Positions 9,338 to 17,327 of a stretch of DNA of 64,000 bases are shown in pieces. The position numbers were made by a program, and so were the translations under genes. The notes under the pieces were generated by a model that made no database searches, had not been told where the DNA came from, and was given only the letters and a program-made list of their open reading frames with translations. This DNA is from Prevotella sp. (GTDB taxonomy: Bacteria; Bacteroidota; Bacteroidia; Bacteroidales; Bacteroidaceae), in assembly GCA_017428805.1 (NCBI GenBank), contig JAFRQC010000043.1, positions 57,841 to 121,840 of the forward strand, in the 5' to 3' direction. The first letter of the stretch is position 1. Every line of letters starts with the position of its first letter.

Positions 9338-11362
9338 ATGATGAGAAAACTGTTTATTTCAATATTTATGACGTCATCAGTCCTCGCTTGGGCTGGTGAC
9401 GTTATCATTTCGTCACCCGACAGCAGCCTGCAGGTGACGGTCAGCGATGCCGGCGGACGCCTCTACTACTCCGCCAGTCTCAACGGTCAGCAGATGCTCC
9501 TCCCGTCAGCCCTCGGCCTGAAGACCAGCATCGGCGATCTGACGCGTGAATTATCCATTGTCAATTCTCAATTATCCATTGTAAGCAACGCTTACCAGAT
9601 GCGTGGCACCAAGGCCTCTTCTCATACCTACAAGGCCACGAAGGCCGTCATCGACATCGAGAACAAAGACCATCAGCGCTTCAGCATCATCTTCCAGGTC
9701 TCTGACAACGACATCGCTTTCCGCTACGCCATCCCCCGTCAGAAGTGGCAGGGCAAGGAACCCAAGCGCCTGCGCATCAAGAGCGAGCTGAGCAGCTTCA
9801 ACTTCCCCGACGGCACCACCACCTTCATATCTCCCCAGATCGGTCCTGAGACCGGTTGGGAACAGACCAAGCCCAGCTACGAGGAAGGCTACCCTGCCGA
9901 TGCCCCGATGGACACCCCCTCTCAATACAATCACGGCTACATCTTCCCCGCCCTCTTCCACCTCACAATGGGGACTGACCCCGCTGTGAGTAGCAAAGCG
10001 AATTACAAGGGGTCTGTCCCCAGTGTGAGGTCCGACGCATGGGCTCTCGTATCCGAAACCGGCGTTGGAAGCAATTACTGCGGCTCCCATCTCTCCGACT
10101 ACCAGCCCGGCGTCGGCTACACCATCGCCTACCCCGATGCCGGTGAGAACAACGGCTATGGCACCGACTTCGCTGCCATCCCCCTGCCCGGCGAGACACC
10201 CTGGCGCACCATCACCCTCGGCACCTCACTCAAACCCATCGTCGAGACCACCATCAGCTACGATCTCGTCGAACCTCTCTATGCGCCTTCAACCGACTAC
10301 AAACCAGGCCGTTACACCTGGAGCTGGCTCATCTGGCAAGACAAGAGCATCAACTACGACGACCAGGTGAAGTTCATCGACCTCGCCTCGGACATGGGCT
10401 TTGAATACTGCCTCGTCGACAACTGGTGGGACACACAGATCGGTCGTGACCGCATCGAGGAACTGTCGAAATATGCCCAGTCGAAGGGCGTACACCTTTT
10501 ATTATGGTATAACAGCAACGGCTTCTGGAACGATGCCCCTCAAGGCCCACGTGACTGTATGTCGACCGCCATCGCCCGAGAGCGGGAGATGCGTTGGATG
10601 CAGTCCATCGGCATCAAGGGTATCAAGGTGGACTTCTTCGGAGGCGACAAGCAAGAGACGATGCGACTCTATGAGGACATCCTCAGCGATGCCAACCGTT
10701 ACGGACTACAGGTCGTCTTTCATGGCTGTACCGTGCCTCGCGGCTGGGAGCGGATGTATCCCAACTTCGTGGCTTCAGAGGCGGTGTTGGCCTCAGAGAA
10801 CGTGTTCTTCAACGAGGGAGCCGCCATCAAGCAGCCTTTCGACCTCACGCTCCATCCCTTCTGCCGTAATGCCACCGCCTCGATGGACTGGGGAGGCATC
10901 ATCATGAACAAGCACCTCTCCCCCGACAACCAGAGCCGTCATCCGCGTCACACGACGGACATCTTCGAGATGGCCTCTGGCATCATCATGCAGACCTCTG
11001 TGCAATGTGTCGCCATCCAGCCGAACAACCTCGACGAGCTGCCTGAGTTCGAACTGGACTTCCTGGGCGGCCTTCCCACCACCTGGGAGGAGACGCGTTT
11101 CATCGACGGCTATCCCGGCCGTTACGTCGTCCTCGCCCGCAAAAGTACAGACGGCAAATGGTACGTCGCAGGCCTCAACGCCCTCAAAGAGCCTCTGACG
11201 CTCACCCTCGACCTGCCGATGTTCACCCCTGGCGAATCCCTCCGTTACTACGTCGATGAGCCTTCCGGCGAGCCCACGGTCTTCCCCCTCAAGATCGACA
11301 AGAAGGGCCGTGCGAAGGTCACCATCCAGCCCAACGGCGGCATCATCCTAAAAAGATTCTGA
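9338..11362 (+). CDS. GH97 family glycoside hydrolase, probably retaining alpha-galactosidase type
   Basis: This 674-residue secreted protein has a signal peptide (MMRKLFISIFMTSSVLAWA). It has the GH97 order: N-terminal beta-sandwich, central (beta/alpha)8 barrel (TWSWLIWQDKSINYDDQ, YCLVDNWWD) and a C-terminal beta domain. The segment GIKVDFFGGD places an Asp (about 432) where retaining GH97 enzymes have their nucleophile and where inverting SusB-type enzymes have Gly; the acid is probably in ASEAVLASE (about 481-487). The substrate is therefore inferred to be an alpha-galactoside, acting at the cell surface or in the periplasm. Two in-frame repeat-derived insertions are visible: RELSIVNSQLSIVSN (about 70-84) and TDPAVSSKANYKGSVPSV (about 210-228). 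Confidence 0.93.
   Translation: MMRKLFISIFMTSSVLAWAGDVIISSPDSSLQVTVSDAGGRLYYSASLNGQQMLLPSALGLKTSIGDLTRELSIVNSQLSIVSNAYQMRGTKASSHTYKATKAVIDIENKDHQRFSIIFQVSDNDIAFRYAIPRQKWQGKEPKRLRIKSELSSFNFPDGTTTFISPQIGPETGWEQTKPSYEEGYPADAPMDTPSQYNHGYIFPALFHLTMGTDPAVSSKANYKGSVPSVRSDAWALVSETGVGSNYCGSHLSDYQPGVGYTIAYPDAGENNGYGTDFAAIPLPGETPWRTITLGTSLKPIVETTISYDLVEPLYAPSTDYKPGRYTWSWLIWQDKSINYDDQVKFIDLASDMGFEYCLVDNWWDTQIGRDRIEELSKYAQSKGVHLLLWYNSNGFWNDAPQGPRDCMSTAIAREREMRWMQSIGIKGIKVDFFGGDKQETMRLYEDILSDANRYGLQVVFHGCTVPRGWERMYPNFVASEAVLASENVFFNEGAAIKQPFDLTLHPFCRNATASMDWGGIIMNKHLSPDNQSRHPRHTTDIFEMASGIIMQTSVQCVAIQPNNLDELPEFELDFLGGLPTTWEETRFIDGYPGRYVVLARKSTDGKWYVAGLNALKEPLTLTLDLPMFTPGESLRYYVDEPSGEPTVFPLKIDKKGRAKVTIQPNGGIILKRF
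9962..10029 (+). repeat. 68-bp element with 21-bp terminal inverted repeats, in frame inside the GH97 gene
   Basis: The arms 9962-9982 and 10009-10029 pair over 21 bases with two mismatches and enclose 26 bases. Each arm contains a smaller GGGG...CCCC hairpin. The element is translated within GH97 between LFHLTMG and the conserved LVSETGV region. It resembles a miniature insertion or REP-like sequence. Confidence 0.8.
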
Positions 11363-11448
11363 ACAGATTTGTAACATTGTAACCCCTCGAGGAGAATGCG
11401 TATAACATTGTAAACAAAATTCATTCTACAACTCTCATCACTTGCCGA

Positions 11449-11620
11449 TTTTGTATCTATTTGATTGTCAAAGAGTTATAATCCATCGGAGTTTGGACTA
11501 AGGAAAGTCGGAGTTTACTGCCTGTAAACTCCGACTTTAATCCGTTTAAACTCCCATTTTACAGGCACCTTTCTCCGAGTTTCCACGCATGCTCAGACTC
11601 TTGTAAAGTATTTTGATTTC
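11449..11620. repeat. array of five 22-nt near-palindromic units plus conserved flanks (copy 1)
   Basis: After the flank TTTGTATCTATTTGATT come five units of exactly 22 bases (11476-11585). Unit three is GCCTGTAAACTCCGACTTTAAT; part of it pairs with the preceding unit as a perfect 12-bp stem (11507-11518 with 11524-11535). The array ends with a TTTCTCCGAGTTT unit and a TGTAAAG flank. The same order recurs at 37442-37610. Confidence 0.75.
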
Positions 11621-11628
11621 CGCGTTGC

Positions 11629-11665
11629 AAAAAAAAGAATCCCCCGCCAGGAAGCCTGACGAGGG
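11629..11665 (-). terminator. rho-independent terminator of the polysaccharide operon
   Basis: On the minus strand an 11-bp GC-rich stem (11655-11665 with 11641-11651, two G-U pairs, loop CTT) is followed by a U-rich tract over 11629-11637. It lies 32 bases after the stop of the final gene. Confidence 0.9.
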
Positions 11666-11696
11666 ATCACTAAAAAACGATTCCTATATAAATATC

Positions 11697-13733
11697 TCAC
11701 GACATTTCTGCAACAGGTTTCGACGCTACCGTCTTCACAGGCAGGTCGAGTTCTTCGTAAACGGAGTTGTTTGACTTGTACTCCGGCACAATCTGCTTCA
11801 TCTTACGAACGGTCTCCATATCGTTGTATTTCTTGGAGACGGCGATGAGTTCGTCGATATCCTGGCACACCTGATCGTAGTCGTAGGGGCGAACCTCGGC
11901 GATACGGATCTTCTTGTGGAAGGTGGGCTTGGTGGTCTCCTTGTCGTTCAGGACTTCCTCAAAGAGTTTCTCGCCCTCACGCAGGCCGGTGTACTCAATT
12001 TTCACATTCTTGGCACCCGAAAGACTGATCATACGCTTGGCCAGATCAGCAATCCTGACGGGACGTCCCATATCGAAGACGAAAATCTCGCCACCATTGC
12101 CTTTCGTTCCTGCCTCTAGCACGAGTTTACAAGCCTCCGGGATGAGCATGAAGTAACGGATGATGTCAGGATGGGTGACCGTGACTGGTCCGCCGTTTCG
12201 AATCTGTTCGCGGAAGAGCGGAATGACAGAACCATTGGATCCCAGGACGTTTCCGAAGCGGGTGGTGACGAACTGGGTGACAGGAACCGAAATCGAGGAT
12301 TGAGGAGATCTGAGTGAGGAGTGACCTCCGTACTGGGCGGTCTTGATGGCACGATCAAGGGTCTGGACGTAGATCTCACAGATACGCTTGGAGCATCCCA
12401 TGACGTTGGTGGGATTGACAGCCTTGTCAGTAGATACCATCACGAATTTGCGGACACCGTACTTCACGGAGAGGTCGGCAATGATCTTCGTGCCGTAAAC
12501 ATTATTCATAATGGCCTCAGAGGGATTGTCCTCCATCATCGGCACATGTTTATAGGCGGCAGCATGGAATACATATTCAGGCCGGAACTGGTTGAAGATA
12601 GCATCCATACGCGACATACTGCAGACGGTAGTGACCACTACATGTGCATCGATATTGGGATATTCCTTGGCCATCATCAGCCGCAGGTCGTGCTGCGGAG
12701 TTTCCGCCTGGTCTATCAGCATCATCGATGCCGGTTTACAAGTGGCTATCTGACGGACCATCTCGGATCCGATGGAGCCTGCCGAACCTGTGATAAGCAC
12801 ACGACGACCGCTGAGCAATTCACCCACCGACTTCATATCGACCTTAATTTCTGCACGCGGCAGCAGGTCTTCAACAGACACCTCCTTCAACTGGATATCG
12901 CTGTACTCCGCTTTGTCTTCATCATCGACAGATTTCCCGTCCTGCATGTAGCTATCGACCTCGATGGCATTCTGGGCCATAAAGATCTTCACGCCCATAC
13001 CGATGAGCAGGTCCTGCAGATCCTGGTTCTTACGGAAGTCGTTAGTACGATATGGCGACACGAGCACGGCTCCGATATGGTAATCTTCAACCACTTTACG
13101 CAAGTCGTCTTCCATCGTGAACACTTTCTCACCCACGAGATCGTTGTGACGCAGACGACGGTTGTGGGAGATGAAACCTTTCAGGATGAAGCGACGGGGC
13201 GTCTGCGTGCGGATGCTCTCTGCCAGTCCGACACCACCGCTCTGGGCGCCATAGATGAGCACGCGCAGGGCTCTGTTGTCGGCGGTGGACACATCGAAGA
13301 CCGTCTTCACCAACACACGCATGGCCCACATGACCAGCGTGGCAATGACGAACATGAGGACAATCTGACGACCCGTCAAAGGTTCGAAATATTGGCTGGG
13401 GGCAGAGAACATGAAGTAATGTACACCCAGGGCCAGCACCAAAGACACCAGGTTGGCATAGAACACACGCATCAGGTCGACAAACGATGAGTAACGCACT
13501 ATGCCGGCATACGTATGGAAATAACGGATGCCAAAGACACTCAGGACCACATAGACGGACAACGAAGCCAAGAGAGTAGCCGTGCGGGTGGTCAGTTCGG
13601 TCCAGCTGCTGAAGATCCAGAAGCTGATGAATCCTGAGAACAACAGAATAAGCATGTCGAGCACGAAGATGCTCCAATAAGGCAGTGAGTTACGGCGGAA
13701 ATACCAATTTGCCAGTTTACGGAAAAAATTCAT
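11697..13733 (-). CDS. membrane nucleoside-diphosphate-sugar 4,6-dehydratase (PglF/CapD/WbpM-like)
   Basis: This 678-residue protein has four N-terminal membrane helices (within about 1-125), a CoA-binding-like Rossmann domain, and then an extended SDR domain starting with ITGSAGSIGSE (about 311-321). The STDKAVNPTNVMGCSKR motif carries the catalytic Asp-Lys pair, with Met replacing the usual SDR Tyr; this marks UDP-GlcNAc C6-dehydratases of the PglF type. The product, a 4-keto-6-deoxy sugar, would be aminated by the neighbouring DegT enzyme. A non-family insertion, YGGHSSLRSPQSSISVP (about 470-486), sits just before TQFVTTRFGNVLGSNGS and looks repeat-derived. This is the last gene of the operon. 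Confidence 0.92.
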   Translation of the reverse strand: MNFFRKLANWYFRRNSLPYWSIFVLDMLILLFSGFISFWIFSSWTELTTRTATLLASLSVYVVLSVFGIRYFHTYAGIVRYSSFVDLMRVFYANLVSLVLALGVHYFMFSAPSQYFEPLTGRQIVLMFVIATLVMWAMRVLVKTVFDVSTADNRALRVLIYGAQSGGVGLAESIRTQTPRRFILKGFISHNRRLRHNDLVGEKVFTMEDDLRKVVEDYHIGAVLVSPYRTNDFRKNQDLQDLLIGMGVKIFMAQNAIEVDSYMQDGKSVDDEDKAEYSDIQLKEVSVEDLLPRAEIKVDMKSVGELLSGRRVLITGSAGSIGSEMVRQIATCKPASMMLIDQAETPQHDLRLMMAKEYPNIDAHVVVTTVCSMSRMDAIFNQFRPEYVFHAAAYKHVPMMEDNPSEAIMNNVYGTKIIADLSVKYGVRKFVMVSTDKAVNPTNVMGCSKRICEIYVQTLDRAIKTAQYGGHSSLRSPQSSISVPVTQFVTTRFGNVLGSNGSVIPLFREQIRNGGPVTVTHPDIIRYFMLIPEACKLVLEAGTKGNGGEIFVFDMGRPVRIADLAKRMISLSGAKNVKIEYTGLREGEKLFEEVLNDKETTKPTFHKKIRIAEVRPYDYDQVCQDIDELIAVSKKYNDMETVRKMKQIVPEYKSNNSVYEELDLPVKTVASKPVAEMS

Positions 13734-13760
13734 TATATATTTTGAAATTTGTTATTCTAT

Positions 13761-15044
13761 TTACTTGATGGCGGAGAGGATGGTGGCGATGATGCGATCG
13801 ACATCGGCATCGGAGACCATCGGACCGGAGGGAAGGCAGAGGCCTCTGTGGAAGAGGTCCTCACTGATGCCATTGACATAGGCTGGGGCATCGTGATAGA
13901 CAGGCTGACGGTGCATGGGCTTCCAAAGGGGACGTGACTCTATACCAGCCTGATCGAGTGCCACACGCATGGCCTCTACATTAGGATTCGGCTCACAGTC
14001 CGTATGGACAGGGCCACCACTATGGACCAGTCCTGCAGCACCACCGACGGCACCACTGACAGGCTGTTCATAGGCATGTTCCTCGCCACGAACATGGAGG
14101 TTCTTATCGAGCAGAATGGTGCTCAACCAGAAGTTAGACTTCATGTCGCTCGGCTCGTCGTGGAAGGTGATACCATCGACATGTGCAAAGGCATCACGAT
14201 ATTTTGCGGCGATATGACGGTGATGGGCGATATGCTCATCAAGGACGGTCATCTGTCCACGTCCAATACCGGCACAGATGTTACTCATACGATAGTTGTA
14301 ACCCACCGCCTCATGATGATAGTAAGGATATGCCTCACGGGCCTGGGTAGCGTACCACATCACACGGTTACGAGCCTCCATATCAGGACAAATGAGCGCA
14401 CCGCCACCTGAGGTGGTGATCATCTTGTTGCCATTGAAAGACAAGATGCCAAAACGTCCGAAGGTACCAACGACACGTCCCTTATACCTAGAGCCGAAGC
14501 CCTCTGCCGCATCTTCCACTACAGGGATGTCGTAACGGGCAGCAACAGCCAGGATCTCATCGATCTTGGCAGGCATGCCATAGAGATAGACGGGCACGAT
14601 GGCCTTCGGTTTATGTCCTGTCAAGGCAATACGGTCGTTGATGGCCTGTTCGAGCAGCTGAGGATCCATATTCCAAGTCTCCGCCTCAGAGTCGATCATG
14701 ACAGGTGTGGCACCCAGATACTTGATCGGATGGGTGGAGGCACAGAAGGTAAAACTCTGCACCAGCACTTCGTCGCCGGGACCTACGCCACAAGCCAACA
14801 GTCCAAGATGGACGGCTGCCGTTCCTGAAGAAAGTGCTACGACCTCCTTCGTCCAGTCTCCTGTCTCCTGACTCCCGACTCCTGACTCCTGTCTCCTGAC
14901 ATACTGCTTCAGGTCTTCTTCAAAGCCATTGACATTGGGTCCGAGGGGAACGACCCAGTTCGTGTCGAAAGCCTCCTGGATATACTTTTGTTCCCAACCA
15001 GCCTCACTCATGTGGGCCAGACACAAATAGATTCTATTTGCCAT
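13761..15044 (-). CDS. DegT/DnrJ/EryC1/StrS (PglE-like) sugar aminotransferase with repeat insertion
   Basis: This 427-residue PLP enzyme is of the class that aminates keto sugars. It has the ALSSGTAAVHLGLLACGVGPGDEV start of the PLP fold, the VVEDAAEGFGSRYKGR segment and the PLP lysine in SFNGNKMITTSGGG. With the upstream dehydratase it should make a UDP-4-amino-4,6-dideoxy-GlcNAc-type donor. Residues about 47-62 (RRQESGVGSQETGDW) are encoded by an AGGAGTC/AGGAGAC heptad tract and are absent from the usual fold; the frame is kept. The start overlaps the HAD gene stop as TAATG. Confidence 0.92.
   Translation of the reverse strand: MANRIYLCLAHMSEAGWEQKYIQEAFDTNWVVPLGPNVNGFEEDLKQYVRRQESGVGSQETGDWTKEVVALSSGTAAVHLGLLACGVGPGDEVLVQSFTFCASTHPIKYLGATPVMIDSEAETWNMDPQLLEQAINDRIALTGHKPKAIVPVYLYGMPAKIDEILAVAARYDIPVVEDAAEGFGSRYKGRVVGTFGRFGILSFNGNKMITTSGGGALICPDMEARNRVMWYATQAREAYPYYHHEAVGYNYRMSNICAGIGRGQMTVLDEHIAHHRHIAAKYRDAFAHVDGITFHDEPSDMKSNFWLSTILLDKNLHVRGEEHAYEQPVSGAVGGAAGLVHSGGPVHTDCEPNPNVEAMRVALDQAGIESRPLWKPMHRQPVYHDAPAYVNGISEDLFHRGLCLPSGPMVSDADVDRIIATILSAIK
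14855..14900. repeat. heptad microrepeat (AGGAGTC/AGGAGAC) inside the aminotransferase gene
   Basis: Six to seven degenerate copies of a 7-base unit, read on the minus strand as AGGAGAC, AGGAGTC or GGGAGTC. They are translated as QESGVGSQETG. The tract is a multiple of neither codon nor helix period but leaves the reading frame intact. Confidence 0.7.
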
Positions 15045-15757
15045 TATATGATGATATTTTCAATTTCAGAGAGTTGTGAGATCCGGTGCTGTGGCAGCAT
15101 CTGCTGCGACAGACTAAAGTCCTGCGGGTGGATGTTCCGGCCATCGTCGAGCAGACAGATGGTTGTCCAGCCCAAATGATTAGGAGCGATGAAGTCCTTG
15201 GCGGGATTGTCTCCTATATAATAATAGGTACGCGAGGGATAACGCTCCATAAAATGCCGGAAAGGTTCGTCTGAGGGCTTCTCAAAGCCCGTCTCCTCAG
15301 ATATCAGGATGTCTTTTTCATCCATATAAGCTGAAAGCCCTAATGCGTCGATCTTATGCCGCTGGGTAAGGCTACGTCCGTCGGTAATGAGACCCAGAAC
15401 TGCATATGGATACAGACGGTCTAACAGGCTCTTGGTTTCCTCGTCAAGACGAATAGCAGGGATGTGCGAGCGGTAGATGGTCAATAAGTCGTTGACAGTA
15501 AGATCCAGACCATACGCCTCTATCAGTCGCTGAAACACGTTCTCGCCCTCCTGCCGCCAGCGGAGCATACGGTCGAGAGGCGGATCAGACCACCCCTGCC
15601 CCCTCCTACTCAGGAGGGGAAGGTTTCCATAGCGCGATTCTATCCTGGCGGCAATCTCACGATAGGCGGAACGAAGATAGTCCTGCTCCTTATACAGCGT
15701 ATCGTCGAGGTCGAAGACCACCACCCTACTCTTCTGCGTCATAGACGATGATGTCAT
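15044..15757 (-). CDS. HAD-superfamily hydrolase, repeat insertion in cap domain
   Basis: This 237-residue HAD phosphatase-like protein has VVVFDLDDTLYKEQDY (Asp16 and Asp18 as nucleophile and acid/base), a Thr motif (GLITDGRS) and the C-terminal YYIGDNPAKDFIAPN motif. In this operon it probably dephosphorylates a sugar or amino-acid intermediate used with the adjacent ATP-grasp enzyme; its substrate is unknown. Residues about 46-59 ([15 protein letters not shown]) come from copy C of the double-hairpin repeat, in frame. The ATG at 15757 overlaps the ATP-grasp gene by 32 bases; a second ATG at 15742 would shorten this. Confidence 0.88.
   Translation of the reverse strand: MTSSSMTQKSRVVVFDLDDTLYKEQDYLRSAYREIAARIESRYGNLPLLSRRGQGWSDPPLDRMLRWRQEGENVFQRLIEAYGLDLTVNDLLTIYRSHIPAIRLDEETKSLLDRLYPYAVLGLITDGRSLTQRHKIDALGLSAYMDEKDILISEETGFEKPSDEPFRHFMERYPSRTYYYIGDNPAKDFIAPNHLGWTTICLLDDGRNIHPQDFSLSQQMLPQHRISQLSEIENIII
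15582..15621 (-). repeat. double-hairpin repeat, copy C (40-bp variant inside the HAD gene)
   Basis: On the minus strand it keeps the CCCCTCCT stem strand and the TGGTCTGATCC tail, but lacks nine bases of the centre compared with copies A and B. The opposite orientation relative to translation gives a different peptide from that in hflX. Confidence 0.85.
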
Positions 15758-16694
15758 TATCGTAACGCAGCATCAGCGTACGGTCGAGCCACGCCTCAGA
15801 ATAATCTACGGTCTCGCCGAGGAGATACTCACGGATCAGGTATTCCGCATAGTTAGCCTTGGCATAATAGGAAAGCGGGAATCCACCTCCAAATCGCGGG
15901 TTAATCTCAATACCCTTCACGTCGCCGTCACTTTCACGGTAGAACAGTTGGAGGCAGACACAGCCCCGGACACCTTTCAGGACACCCAGTCGTTGAAGCA
16001 GGAAAGAGACAATCCCGTTTTTGCGCGTGATGCCTTTGTTGATCTCCCCTGCCCGGATCTCAATCCGCTCACGAGGGACGATGCCTTTCACAAAACCATC
16101 CAAGCCGTAATACATATCGACCGTGAATTCCTTATACTCCTGACGGTCGATGTACTCCATAAAGATCAGTTTCGGATCGGTCAGGATATCGTGCGTCAGG
16201 TCTTCTTCGCTCCGGATGATGTGGATGTTCGTGCTCAGGGAACCGTCGTAAGGCTTGGCGAACATCGGGAAGGAGGGATGATCCTTGTCAACAGAAGCAG
16301 GAACGGCGATTCCCATCTGCAAGAAGAAGTCCTTCGTCAGGCGTTTGTCACGACAGATCCGGATGAACTCCTTATCTGGTACTGCCAAGCGAACACCGCA
16401 ATCCATAAACCGCTGATGGTTCTCTGCCAGCACCAGTAATTCCGTGTCAATCGTCGGGATGATGACACCGATCTGTTTCTCCTGGCAGATGTCGAGGAGG
16501 CAGTCAATATAGTTGTCGGCCGTACAACGGGGAACGGGGATGCACCCATCGGAAATGATACCGGCAGGAGCCATCCCCGGACGCATGTCGGTCGTGTAGA
16601 CTTTCGCATCAAGGGCCATCTCCTGCAGCGTGCGCTGGAATATCTGCACCAGCACCACCCGCTTGCCTGCCGAAGTAATCAGTATATTGTTCAA
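15726..16694 (-). CDS. ATP-grasp domain ligase in polysaccharide locus
   Basis: This 322-residue cytoplasmic protein has a carbamoyl-phosphate-synthase-like ATP-grasp fold: N-terminal Rossmann part (ILITSAGKRVVLVQIF), ATP-binding FPMFAKPYDGSLSTNIHII, and the metal-binding end GIEINPRFGGGFPLSYYAK. Such enzymes ligate a carboxylate to an amine. Placed among a dehydratase, an aminotransferase and an initiating sugar transferase, it may acylate the new 4-amino group with an amino acid or similar acid; this is inference. The start is TTG, and that codon lies within a TAGTAAATTG microrepeat. A stop six codons upstream leaves no ATG. Confidence 0.85.
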   Translation of the reverse strand: MNNILITSAGKRVVLVQIFQRTLQEMALDAKVYTTDMRPGMAPAGIISDGCIPVPRCTADNYIDCLLDICQEKQIGVIIPTIDTELLVLAENHQRFMDCGVRLAVPDKEFIRICRDKRLTKDFFLQMGIAVPASVDKDHPSFPMFAKPYDGSLSTNIHIIRSEEDLTHDILTDPKLIFMEYIDRQEYKEFTVDMYYGLDGFVKGIVPRERIEIRAGEINKGITRKNGIVSFLLQRLGVLKGVRGCVCLQLFYRESDGDVKGIEINPRFGGGFPLSYYAKANYAEYLIREYLLGETVDYSEAWLDRTLMLRYDNDIIVYDAEE

Positions 16695-16720
16695 TTTACT
16701 ATTTACGATTTACGATTTTC
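16692..16720. repeat. AT-rich microrepeat (TTTACGA units) at a gene junction
   Basis: Direct repeats of TTTACGA fill the gap between the sugar transferase stop and the ATP-grasp start. On the minus strand this reads AATCGTAAATCGTAAATAG. The same word family occurs at 58490-58518. Confidence 0.6.
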
Positions 16721-17327
16721 AATTGTGTCCATTAAAGGCCTCCATCGTGGCGTGTCCTTCCTCTGAGATGTCTGCCCGTTTCAGAACCTTCTGGATGGTC
16801 AGCCAGACCACTGTGAGATCGATCTTCAACGAGACGTGGTCTACATACCAGACATCGAGTTTGAACTTCTCATTCCATGAGATGGCATTACGGCCGTGAC
16901 ACTGTGCCCAACCACTGATGCCAGGACGTACTTCATGGCGACGGGCCTGTTCCTTGGAATAGAGCGGAAGATACTGCACCAACAACGGTCGTGGTCCGAT
17001 TAAAGCCATATCCCCTTTCAATACGTTCAACAGTTGGGGCAACTCATCGATGGACGTGGAACGTACGAAACGGCCCACCTTGGTCAGTCGCTGTTCGTCC
17101 GGCAACAGATGACCATCGGCATCACGCTCGTCTGTCATGGTCTTATATTTGATGATCCTGAAGATCCTGCCATCTTTGCCCGGTCGTTCCTGCAAGAAGA
17201 ATGCCCCCGCCCCTTTATTGGCGACATGCAGCCACAGAGAAACCACGATCAGCAAAGGCGAGATGCACACCAATGCGATAAAGGCAATCCAGAAATCCAG
17301 GAATCTTTTCAGAAAATGCTTATACAT
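16719..17327 (-). CDS. initiating sugar-phosphate transferase (PglC/WcaJ-type)
   Basis: About 202 residues: one N-terminal membrane or re-entrant helix (FLDFWIAFIALVCISPLLIVVSL) followed by the bacterial sugar transferase core with FRIIKYKTM, RSTSIDELPQLLNVL, MALIGPRP and RPGISGWAQ. It transfers the first sugar phosphate from a UDP-sugar to undecaprenyl phosphate at the inner membrane and so starts repeat-unit synthesis. The chosen ATG (MYKHFLKR) has GGAGAG five bases upstream and overlaps the preceding glycosyltransferase stop. In-frame starts at 17339 (ATG) and 17342 (TTG) are less likely. Confidence 0.92.
   Translation of the reverse strand: MYKHFLKRFLDFWIAFIALVCISPLLIVVSLWLHVANKGAGAFFLQERPGKDGRIFRIIKYKTMTDERDADGHLLPDEQRLTKVGRFVRSTSIDELPQLLNVLKGDMALIGPRPLLVQYLPLYSKEQARRHEVRPGISGWAQCHGRNAISWNEKFKLDVWYVDHVSLKIDLTVVWLTIQKVLKRADISEEGHATMEAFNGHN

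Larger units (their letters stand above)
11363..11696. other. convergent intergenic region
   Basis: 334 bases between the GH97 gene (+) and the last gene of the polysaccharide operon (-). No coding potential was seen. It holds, from left to right: a short GTAACATTGTAAC-type direct repeat near 11376-11415; a 22-nt repeat array with flanks; and a minus-strand rho-independent terminator. Confidence 0.7.
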
